Part shown: one piece after another, positions 25,960-35,248 of the stretch
Layout of the letters: every line of letters begins with the position of its first letter
How positions within the stretch are numbered: the first letter of the stretch is position 1
NCBI RefSeq assembly: GCF_900185715.1
Contig: NZ_FYAS01000025.1
Span: forward strand, 62,001 to 126,000
Source of the DNA: Allobosea sp. CS1GBMeth4
Lineage (GTDB): Bacteria > Pseudomonadota > Alphaproteobacteria > Rhizobiales > Beijerinckiaceae
DNA: 64,000 nucleotides
Reading direction: 5' to 3'
Notes under the pieces: model-generated
Told to the model about the DNA's origin: nothing
Database searches by the model: none
Seen by the model: only the letters and a program-made list of their open reading frames with translations
Position numbers and translations under genes: made by a program

Positions 25960-27000
25960 ATGCTTGACCAATCGTCCAGAAGAACCGGGCCGGACCCGCT
26001 GACGGAGATGCTTCGCGGCCTCCGGCTCGAAGGCGTCGACTATGCTCGCTACCAGATGACGGCCCCCTGGGGGCTGCTGTTCCCAGCGCAAGGAGCGGCG
26101 CGCTTCCACTTCATGGCCGAGCGCGGCTGCTGGCTGCGCACCCCGGAGGGCGACTGGGTCCGGCTCGAACAGGGCGATGCCGTGCTGATGCCGCGCGGCG
26201 CCGAGCACGCGCTGGCGAGCGAGCCCGGCGCCTGCACCGCGCCGCTCGGCCCCTGCGCCTTCGAGCGCTGCTGCGGCGAGATTGCCGAGGCGCGCGGCGG
26301 CGGCGATGGCGCGGCCACGCTGTTCTTCAGCGCCAGCCTGAATTTCAACGTCGACGCCCAGCACCCGCTGCTGCGGATGATGCCGGAGCTGATGTGGGTG
26401 CACGAGATGGCGCTCCACGAGCCGGGGATTCCGCCACTGCTCGGCAGCATGGCGTGCGAACTCGCCCTCGATCGCGTCGGCGCCGGCGGTATCCTGACCC
26501 GGCTCGCCGACGTCGTCGCCGCCGCCCTGATCCGCTCCTGGGTCGAACGCGGCTGCGGCAGCGCCACCGGCTGGGTCGCCGCCGCCCGCGACCCCGATAT
26601 CGGCCGCGTCCTCGCCGCGATCCATCTCGACCCGAGCGAGGACTGGACCGTCGATGCGCTCGCTCGCGTGATGCACGCCTCGCGCTCCGCCTTCGCCGAG
26701 CGCTTCGCCGCGATCGTCGGCGAGACGCCGGCGCGCTATGTCGCGCAGGTCAGGATGCATCAGGCCAGGCAATGGCTGGAACGCGACCGGATGCGGATCG
26801 CCGTCGTCGCCCGCCGCCTCGGCTATGATTCGGAAGCCTCCTTCAGCCGGGCCTTCAAGCGCGTGATCGGCAAGCCGCCGAGCCATTTCCGCGCGGCCGA
26901 GCAGCCGGCTCCCTCGGCCCGGCCCGTCGACGCCTCCCCTGCCGGCGGGTTTCCCGTCATTGCGAGGAGCGAAGCGACGAAGCAATCCAGGGAAGCGTAG
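25960..27000 (+). CDS. AraC-family regulator with cupin domain
   Basis: 346-residue AraC regulator. The N-terminal cupin (AraC_binding_6, about 25-190) has WGLLFPAQGAARFHFMAERG and LEQGDAVLMPRGAEHALASE. The double helix-turn-helix follows with EDWTVDALARVMHASRSAF and RLGYDSEASFSRAFKRVIG. The tail PVIARSEATKQSREA (from about 331) comes from a type B palindromic repeat that overlaps the end of the gene and supplies its stop codon. Start: ATG 25960 (MLDQSSRRTG). Divergent from an MFS exporter, as is common for this group. Confidence 0.88.
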   Translation: MLDQSSRRTGPDPLTEMLRGLRLEGVDYARYQMTAPWGLLFPAQGAARFHFMAERGCWLRTPEGDWVRLEQGDAVLMPRGAEHALASEPGACTAPLGPCAFERCCGEIAEARGGGDGAATLFFSASLNFNVDAQHPLLRMMPELMWVHEMALHEPGIPPLLGSMACELALDRVGAGGILTRLADVVAAALIRSWVERGCGSATGWVAAARDPDIGRVLAAIHLDPSEDWTVDALARVMHASRSAFAERFAAIVGETPARYVAQVRMHQARQWLERDRMRIAVVARRLGYDSEASFSRAFKRVIGKPPSHFRAAEQPAPSARPVDASPAGGFPVIARSEATKQSREA

Positions 27001-27043
27001 AGCTCTGCCGCTTCTGGATCGCTTCGCTTACGCTCGCGATGAC
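26955..27043. repeat. Palindromic repeat, type B, overlapping an ORF end
   Basis: Left arm CGTCATTGCGAGGAGCGAAG (26955-26974); the right end is CGCTCGCGATGAC (27031-27043). It begins inside the AraC coding sequence and contains that gene's TAG stop (26998-27000). Same family as 16015-16100. Confidence 0.85.
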
Positions 27044-27072
27044 CAACATCCCGCGAACGAATACGGACGACG

Positions 27073-28302
27073 ATGAGCATCCGCCAGCACCTGATCGAGC
27101 GCTTCTTCCGCTATCTCGCCATCCCCAGCCAGAGCGACGTCAGGGCGGCGACGCTGCCGAGCACGCCAGGGCAGCAGCGCCTCGCGCAAGTGCTGGCCGA
27201 GGAGCTGCGCACGCTCGGCCTCGCCGATGTCGCCATCGACGAGCGCGCCACCGTCACGGCGCTGAAGCGAGGCACGGTGCCGGACGCGCCGCGGATCGGC
27301 TTCATCGCCCATCTCGACACGTTCGACGCCGGCCTCTCGCCCGAGATCCGCCCGCAGCTGCTGCGCTTCGAAGGCGAGGACCTCTGCCTCAACCGCGACG
27401 AGGACATCTGGCTGCGCGTCGCCGAGCATCCGCAGCTACGCGACTGGCTGGGCGCCGAGATCATCGCCGGCGACGGCACCAGCGTGCTCGGCGCCGACAA
27501 CAAGGCGGCGATCGCGGTGATCATGACCCTGCTCGCCACGCTCGGCCCGCAGGACCGCCATGGCGACATCGCCGTCGCCTTCGTGCCGGACGAGGAGATC
27601 GGCCTGCGCGGCGCCAAGGCGCTCGACCTCGCGCGCTTCCCCTGCGACTTCGCCTATACGATCGACTGCTGCGAGCTGGGCGAGGTGGTGATCGAGAACT
27701 TCAACGCCGCCAGCGCCGAGATCACCCTGACCGGCGTCAGCACCCACCCGATGTCGGCCAAGGGGGTCCTGGTCAATCCGGTGCTGATGGCCCACGACTT
27801 CATCGACCGCTTCGATCGGGCGCAGACGCCGGAGCGCACCGAAGGGCGCGAGGGCTATGTCTGGTTCAACGCCATCACCGCCAATGCCAGCGAGGCGAAG
27901 CTCGGCGCCCTGATCCGCGATTTCGACAAGGCCAGCTTCGAGGCGCGCAAGCGCCGCATCGAGGAGGTCGCGGCCGAGATCGCCGCGCTCTATCCGACCG
28001 GCCGGGTCGAATGCACGGTCAGCGACACCTACGGCAACATCCATGACAGCCTCGGCGACGACCAGCGCCCGGTCGATCTGCTCTTTTCCGCGCTGGAGGC
28101 CTTGCAGATCCGGAAGAAGCAGATCCCGATGCGCGGCGGCACCGACGGCGCCGCGCTCTCGGCCCGCGGCCTGCCGACCCCGAACTTCTTCACCGGCGCC
28201 TACAACTTCCACTCGCGCTACGAATTCCTGCCGGTGCCCGCCTTCGAGAAGTCGTATGAGGTGGCACGGATGATCTGCACGCTGGCGGGGGAGCAAAGGT
28301 AA
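27073..28302 (+). CDS. pepT: Peptidase T (tripeptidase)
   Basis: 409-residue M20-family zinc aminotripeptidase that releases the N-terminal residue of tripeptides in the cytoplasm. Metal ligands are His80 in AHLDTFDAG, Asp in VLGADNKAA, Glu-Glu in PDEEIGLRG, Asp in YTIDCCELGE, and the late His in YNFHSRYEF. The motif DCCELGE differs from the common DGGPLGE at two residues beside a ligand, otherwise the match is close. TYGNIHDSLGDDQRPVDLL is the dimerisation part. It stands alone, after a type B repeat and before a type C repeat. Confidence 0.9.
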   Translation: MSIRQHLIERFFRYLAIPSQSDVRAATLPSTPGQQRLAQVLAEELRTLGLADVAIDERATVTALKRGTVPDAPRIGFIAHLDTFDAGLSPEIRPQLLRFEGEDLCLNRDEDIWLRVAEHPQLRDWLGAEIIAGDGTSVLGADNKAAIAVIMTLLATLGPQDRHGDIAVAFVPDEEIGLRGAKALDLARFPCDFAYTIDCCELGEVVIENFNAASAEITLTGVSTHPMSAKGVLVNPVLMAHDFIDRFDRAQTPERTEGREGYVWFNAITANASEAKLGALIRDFDKASFEARKRRIEEVAAEIAALYPTGRVECTVSDTYGNIHDSLGDDQRPVDLLFSALEALQIRKKQIPMRGGTDGAALSARGLPTPNFFTGAYNFHSRYEFLPVPAFEKSYEVARMICTLAGEQR

Positions 28303-28326
28303 GAGCAGCCCCAACAACCGCGGGAT

Positions 28327-28456
28327 CCCCTCTCCCGGATGGGAGAGGGGTAGGGGCGAGGGACCGCCGCTGATTGCTGGAACGCGACGCCGCGGCCGCG
28401 CCTTCTACGGATAGGGCGGGCCCTCATCCCTGCCCTTCTCCCATACGGGAGAAGGG
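28327..28456. repeat. Palindromic repeats, type C (pair)
   Basis: Two perfect hairpins: CCCCTCTCCC-GGAT-GGGAGAGGGG (28327-28350) and CCCTTCTCCC-ATAC-GGGAGAAGGG (28433-28456). They lie between the convergent pepT and ligA genes. A larger cluster of the same type is at 50119-50344. Confidence 0.85.
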
Positions 28457-28495
28457 TTCCCCGCACTCTTCATCAAGCGCAATTCCCAGGCAAAC

Positions 28496-30655
<2,160 letters not shown>

Positions 30656-30834
30656 CTAGTTCAGGGGCGGTCTTCTGCGAAGCTCTCTGTCACGCGCCTG
30701 CCGGTTTGTGGCAGGAGCCGGTCGGGTGTAGGCTGTACCCTGCTGACAACGGATGCTCGACGCCTCGCAGGTCTTGACCGGAGGATCGCGTCAGGACCGC
30801 CGCGGCGAACCGGGCCGGAACCGGGAAGAACGCC

Positions 30835-31644
30835 ATGGCCGACATGCATATCCATCATCCCCGGATGGCGGCGAACGACGCCGCGCCCGCCGATGCCTTG
30901 CCCGTGCGCGAGATCGGCGTCGCCGATATCAGGGATGCGCTCAGACAGGGCCTCTCCGACTTCATGGCCCAGCCGAGCCATCTGCTCTTCATCGCGCTGA
31001 TCTATCCGGTCGCCGGGATCGTGCTCGCCCGGCTCACGGTGAGCTACAACATCTTCCCGCTGCTGTTCCCGCTGGCTTCGGGCTTCGCCCTGCTCGGCCC
31101 CTTCGCCGCGATCGGGCTCTACGAGATCAGCCGCCGGCGCGAGCTCGGCATGGACACCTCCTGGAAGCACGCCCTCGACGTGCTGCATTCGCCCGGCATC
31201 GGCCCGATCGCGACGCTGGGCGCGTTGCTGACGGGCATCTTCCTCGCCTGGCTGTTCAGCGCCTGGGCGATCTATCGCTGGCTGCTCGGCGACGTGCCGC
31301 TCGACTCCTTCGAGAGCTTCATGACGCCGCTCCTGACCACGGCGAACGGCTGGACGATGATCGTGCTCGGCAATTCGCTCGGCCTGCTCTTCGCCATCCT
31401 GGTGTTCTCGATCTCGGTCGTCTCCTTCCCGCTGATGCTCGACCGCCATGTCGACATGGCGACGGCGGTCAAGACCTCGCTGGCGGCGGTCGAGAAGAAT
31501 CCGAAGGTGATGATGTATTGGGGCCTGACGATCACGGCGCTGCTGGTGCTCGGCTCGCTGCCCGTGCTGGTCGGCCTGATCGTCGTCATGCCCATCCTCG
31601 GCCACGCCAGCTGGCACCTCTACCGCAAGGTCGTGCCGCGATAG
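30835..31644 (+). CDS. DUF2189 membrane protein
   Basis: 269-residue integral membrane protein of the DUF2189 family, with about six helices. Family markers are VADIRDALRQGLSDFMAQPS near the start, FPLASGFALLGPFAAIGLYE in the middle, and FPLMLDRHVDMATAVKTSL near the end. The function of the family is unknown; some members sit near cytochrome oxidase or respiratory genes, but none are seen here. The N-terminus is His/Met-rich (MADMHIHHPRM). Convergent with the ABC transporter genes across a palindromic repeat. Confidence 0.85.
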   Translation: MADMHIHHPRMAANDAAPADALPVREIGVADIRDALRQGLSDFMAQPSHLLFIALIYPVAGIVLARLTVSYNIFPLLFPLASGFALLGPFAAIGLYEISRRRELGMDTSWKHALDVLHSPGIGPIATLGALLTGIFLAWLFSAWAIYRWLLGDVPLDSFESFMTPLLTTANGWTMIVLGNSLGLLFAILVFSISVVSFPLMLDRHVDMATAVKTSLAAVEKNPKVMMYWGLTITALLVLGSLPVLVGLIVVMPILGHASWHLYRKVVPR

Positions 31645-31652
31645 CTTCCAGC

Positions 31653-31760
31653 CGTCATGCTCGGGTTTGACCCGAGAATCTCAGGCCGGATGAGGCGCCG
31701 GCTGGCGCCTCAATCGTCACGAGATTCTCGGGTGGCGCCACGCGCCGCCCGAGAATGACG
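31653..31760. repeat. Palindromic repeat, type D
   Basis: Begins CGTCATGCTCGGG and ends CCCGAGAATGACG. Inner hairpins are TCGGGT/ACCCGA and TGAGGCGCC/GGCGCCTCA, with long arms CCCGAGAATCTC and GAGATTCTCGGG. It lies between the convergent DUF2189 and ABC permease genes. Confidence 0.8.
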
Positions 31761-31770
31761 CTTCACCCCC

Positions 31771-32574
31771 TCAATGCTGATCGACCGCCACCTCGCGCGT
31801 CAGCCCGCGCCGGACCAGCCCGACCGCGAGCAGCACCGGCAGCGAGGCGATCAGCCCCATCGCCGAAAGCCTGCCCCACAGGGTCTCGTCCTCGTTGATC
31901 AGCGTCGCGATGAAGGCAGGCAGCGTGAATTTCGAAGGCGTCTGGATGAACAGCAGCGCGAACAGGAACTCGTTCCAGCTCATGATCGCGACGAAGACCG
32001 CGGTGGCGACCAGCCCGGGCATCAGCAGCGGCACGACGATGCCCAGAAGGCGCCTCACGAAGCCGGCGCCGTCCAGCATCGCCGCTTCCTCGAAGGAATA
32101 GGGCACGTCGCGCACGAAGCCGAGCAGCATCCAGATCGCGAAGGGCAGCGCCAGGATCTGGTTGGCGAGGATCAGGCCGAGATGGGTGTCGAGCAGGCCG
32201 AGCGCCCGCAGCACCTGGTAGAGCGGGATGGCGAGCGCGATCGGCGGCGCCAGCTTGATCACCAGCACGAAGCCGAGGAAGACGATGTCGAAGCGCCTCG
32301 GCAGCGTGAAGCGCGCCAGCGCATAGGCCGCCGGCAAGCCCGCCAGCAGCGACAGCGCCACCGTTCCCAGCGCCACCACGACGCTGTTGAGCCCGAGCCG
32401 CCACATGCCGCCTTCCAGCAGCACCCGGTAATGCGTCAGCGTCGGGTCCTGCGGCCAGAGCGCGATCGAGGTCGAGACATATTCGGCCGGCGGTTTGAAC
32501 GAGGTCGCGACCATCCAGGCGAGCGGGATCAGCGACAGCGCACAGAGGCCGAAGGCGGCGGCGATCCGGATCAT
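31771..32574 (-). CDS. Sugar ABC transporter permease (MalG-like)
   Basis: 267-residue inner-membrane permease of CUT1-type sugar importers. About six helices; the ATPase-contact EAA loop reads EEAAMLDGAGFVRRLLGIVV, and MSWNEFLFALLF is the usual late motif of MalG-like subunits. The ATG overlaps the end of the upstream permease gene by four bases. It is the last gene of a substrate-binding-protein/permease/permease set that lacks an ATPase gene. Confidence 0.88.
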   Translation of the reverse strand: MIRIAAAFGLCALSLIPLAWMVATSFKPPAEYVSTSIALWPQDPTLTHYRVLLEGGMWRLGLNSVVVALGTVALSLLAGLPAAYALARFTLPRRFDIVFLGFVLVIKLAPPIALAIPLYQVLRALGLLDTHLGLILANQILALPFAIWMLLGFVRDVPYSFEEAAMLDGAGFVRRLLGIVVPLLMPGLVATAVFVAIMSWNEFLFALLFIQTPSKFTLPAFIATLINEDETLWGRLSAMGLIASLPVLLAVGLVRRGLTREVAVDQH

Positions 32575-33440
32575 CGGCCGGCCCCCTTGAGCAGCGAGGC
32601 GGCATAGACCGCCGCGAGCAGGCCCGCGACCGCGATCATCACCACGGCCGCGGCCGAGGCCAGCCCGATGTCGAAGAAGCGGAAGCCCTGCCGGTAGACG
32701 AACATCGAGACCGTCTCGGTCGCCTGGCCGGGCCCGCCGCCGGTCATGGCGTAGACCTTGTCGAACAGTTTGAAGCTGTCGACCGAGCGGAGCAGCGCCG
32801 CGACGAAGAGATAGGGCGCGAGCAGCGGCAGCGTCATGTCGCGGAAGCGCCGCCAGCGCCCGGCGCCGTCGACGCGGGCCGCCTCGTAGACGTCCTGCGG
32901 GATCAGCCGAAGCCCGGCGAAGATGATCAGGAAGGCGAACGGCGCGGTCTGCCAGAGATCGACCAGCACGATCGACCAGAGCGCGAGATCGGGATCGAAC
33001 AGCCAGGGCACGCCGGGCAGGCCGACCGCGCGCAGCAGGTTGTTGAGATAGCCGAGGTCGAAATGGAACCAGGCCCGCCAGATCGCGGTGACGACCATGG
33101 TCGAAAGCACGAAAGGCGCGAGCAACAGCGTCATCACCAGCGTGCGGCCGGGAAAGGCGCGGTCGAGCAGCAGGGCGAGGCCGAGGCCCGCCGCGACCTC
33201 GAGCACGGTCGAAACCACCGTGAACAGCACCGTGTTCGTCACCGCCTGGCGGAAGAAGCGGCTGTCCCGGAGCTCGCGGAAATTCTCCAGCCCGACGAAT
33301 TTGGCGTTCTCGAAGCCGTAATCGGTGGCGAACAGCGAGAGCGCCAGCGTCCGCCCGAGCGGATAGAGCGTCAGCCCGGCGAAGATCAGAAGCGCCGGCG
33401 TCAGCAGGAGCCAGGGCAGCAGGCGGCGGGAGGCGGTCAT
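32571..33440 (-). CDS. Sugar ABC transporter permease (MalF/UgpA-like)
   Basis: 289-residue permease of a CUT1 importer, partner of the MalG-like subunit. The start region RLLPWLLLTPALLIFAGLTL holds the first helix. The EAA loop is YEAARVDGAGRWRRFRDMTL, and RVDGAG is a hallmark. The ATG at 33440 (MTASRRLL) is preferred. A frame continues to 33482, but that part lies in a palindromic repeat and looks non-coding. It sits 168 bases after the binding-protein gene, with a repeat (33478-33581) in the gap. Confidence 0.85.
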   Translation of the reverse strand: MTASRRLLPWLLLTPALLIFAGLTLYPLGRTLALSLFATDYGFENAKFVGLENFRELRDSRFFRQAVTNTVLFTVVSTVLEVAAGLGLALLLDRAFPGRTLVMTLLLAPFVLSTMVVTAIWRAWFHFDLGYLNNLLRAVGLPGVPWLFDPDLALWSIVLVDLWQTAPFAFLIIFAGLRLIPQDVYEAARVDGAGRWRRFRDMTLPLLAPYLFVAALLRSVDSFKLFDKVYAMTGGGPGQATETVSMFVYRQGFRFFDIGLASAAAVVMIAVAGLLAAVYAASLLKGAGR

Positions 33441-33477
33441 GCGGTCAAGGGCATTGAACTGAGAATACCTCTCCAGG

Positions 33478-33581
33478 GTCATCCCGGCCGGAGCGATGCG
33501 GAGAGTCGGGATCCATGCCGGAACATGTACGAAGAAGGTTCAGGCATGGGTCCCGGGCCGCGCTGCGCGCGCCCGGGACGG
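33478..33581. repeat. Palindromic repeat, type A-like, inside the ABC operon
   Basis: Left part GTCATCCCGGCCGGAG and GGGATCCATGCC; right part GGCATGGGTCCC and the hairpin GGGCCGCGC/GCGCGCCC. It separates the binding-protein gene from the permeases and could lower permease expression, as seen for hairpins in other importer operons. Confidence 0.7.
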
Positions 33582-33608
33582 CCGCGAGAATAGGCTCGGC
33601 AAGATCGC

Positions 33609-34835
33609 TCAGCGCGCCAGCGCGCGGGCGATCTGGGCGTTGGCCTCGGTCAGCGCCTGCTTGGGCTGCAGCTGGCCGATCAGCGCGAGCTGCAGGTAGT
33701 CGCCGAGGACGGTCTCGACCCGGGCCCACTGGCTGATGCGCGGACGGGCCTGGGCGACGTTCAGCGCCTCGAGCTGCGCCGGATACCAGCGGTACTTGGC
33801 GACGAGATCCTTGTCGTTGAACAGCGCCGCGAGCGTCGGCGGGTTGCCGGTCTCGAGCGCGATCAGCTTCTGGTTCTCGGGGCTGGTGACGAAGCGGATG
33901 AAGTCGGCGGCGCGCGCCTTGTTCGGCGAATCCGCCGGAATGCCGAGCAGCCAGGCGCCCAGCATCGGCGCCGGCCCCTTGACCTCGCCCGGCGACGCGA
34001 CGACCTCGACCTGGTTCGCGACCTTCGAGGCGCTGCCGTCGAGCGTGCCGGCCCAGGACGACCACATCTCGACAGCGATCGCGGCGCGGCCCTGCTGGAT
34101 CGCGTCCCGCAGCTCGGTCGCGTTGTAGGTCTCGACGCCCTTCGGCGCGAGCGCCTTGAACGACAGGAACTGGGTCAGCGCCTTCTCGGCCGCCGGGGTA
34201 TCGAGCACGGCCTTGCCGTCGGCGCTGACCACGTCGCCGCCATGCGCCCACAGCACCGGCAGGAAGGAGGTGACGATCGGGTTGCCCTTGAGGCCGCGGA
34301 AGACCAGGCCGGAGACGCCCTGCTCCTTCTCCTGGATCGTCTGCGCCGCCTTGACCACCTCGCTCCAGGTCTTGGGCCGCTCGAAGCCGTATTTCGCGAG
34401 CAGGTCCTTGCGATAGGCGAACATCGCGATGTTCCCGACGAAGGGCGCCGCATAGAGCTTGCCGTTATGGCGCGAGACCTCCAGCGCCGACTTGACGAAC
34501 TCGCCCGGCAGGCCGCCGACCGTGTTGAGATCGGTGAGCCAGCCGCGCGCCATGAACTCCGGCGCCCAGATATCGTCGAGCATGGCGACGTCGGTCGCCG
34601 CCGCCTTCTCGCGCGCCCCGACCGCGAGGCGCTCGTAGAGCGGGCCGCCGCCGAGCTCGAGCCGCTCGATCTTCAGGTTGGGATTTCTGGCCTGGTAGAG
34701 CTCGACCATCTTGGCCAGCGCCGGCGCGAAGCCGGCATCGCGCCCGGCGATCACCAGCCGGTCCTGCGCGGCGGCGGGCAGGCTCAGCCCCGCCATCATC
34801 AACACGGCGCCGAGCGCCTTACCAATCGTCCTCAT
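33609..34835 (-). CDS. Sugar ABC transporter substrate-binding protein
   Basis: 408-residue periplasmic binding protein, family 1. A signal peptide covers the first 24 or so residues, with cleavage after LPAAAQ. The mature start is DRLVIAGRDAGFAPALAKMV, and WAPEFMARGWLTDL and WSSWAGTLDG are typical of this family. The ligand is probably a sugar or sugar-like compound but cannot be named. The ATG at 34835 follows GGGGGAA. It is the first gene of the importer set. Confidence 0.88.
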   Translation of the reverse strand: MRTIGKALGAVLMMAGLSLPAAAQDRLVIAGRDAGFAPALAKMVELYQARNPNLKIERLELGGGPLYERLAVGAREKAAATDVAMLDDIWAPEFMARGWLTDLNTVGGLPGEFVKSALEVSRHNGKLYAAPFVGNIAMFAYRKDLLAKYGFERPKTWSEVVKAAQTIQEKEQGVSGLVFRGLKGNPIVTSFLPVLWAHGGDVVSADGKAVLDTPAAEKALTQFLSFKALAPKGVETYNATELRDAIQQGRAAIAVEMWSSWAGTLDGSASKVANQVEVVASPGEVKGPAPMLGAWLLGIPADSPNKARAADFIRFVTSPENQKLIALETGNPPTLAALFNDKDLVAKYRWYPAQLEALNVAQARPRISQWARVETVLGDYLQLALIGQLQPKQALTEANAQIARALAR

Positions 34836-35022
34836 GGCGTTCCCCCGTCCGGGTCTCTGCCCGGCCGGGCATTGTGGGTGCGGATGGCGCGCGAGTGCAA
34901 CAGGGATGCGACGAAACCGGAACAATCCCGGCCAGGCTCGCGTTGCGTCGGTGCTGCCGCAAGGTCGCGCACGCCCTTGAACGTGCAATTGCGGCCACAA
35001 CGCAATCGGAGGGGCCCCCGCC

Positions 35023-35097
35023 ATGAACAACATCATCTACATCGTCGGCCTGATCGTCGTGGTCCTCGCGATCCTCTCCTTCCTCGGCCTGCGCTGA
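35023..35097 (+). CDS. 24-residue single-span membrane peptide
   Basis: Tiny gene encoding MNNIIYIVGLIVVVLAILSF followed by LGLR. Apart from the first residues and the final Arg it is one hydrophobic helix, so it is almost certainly membrane-embedded. The ribosome site CGGAGGGG at 35007-35014 is strong and well spaced. Very similar 24-25-residue peptides occur in many alphaproteobacteria as I recall, which supports a real gene. It stands alone between the ABC importer (divergent) and the DEAD-box gene (convergent). Function unknown. Confidence 0.75.
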   Translation: MNNIIYIVGLIVVVLAILSFLGLR

Positions 35098-35248
35098 GCC
35101 GAAGCGGGCTCAGGCCCGCATACGCGACAGCGCCAGCACATCATGCTCGCCTTCGCGGCGAGCATCCACGTCTTCAGCACGCATTCGGTTACGACCGCGA
35201 TGGTCGGGACCAGCCCGACCACGACGAATGGCGCGGACGCAGCCCGCC

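Noticed and set aside
33441..33482. N-terminal extension of the MalF-like permease
   Set aside because: The extra 14 codons begin inside a palindromic repeat and do not look like a permease N-terminus.
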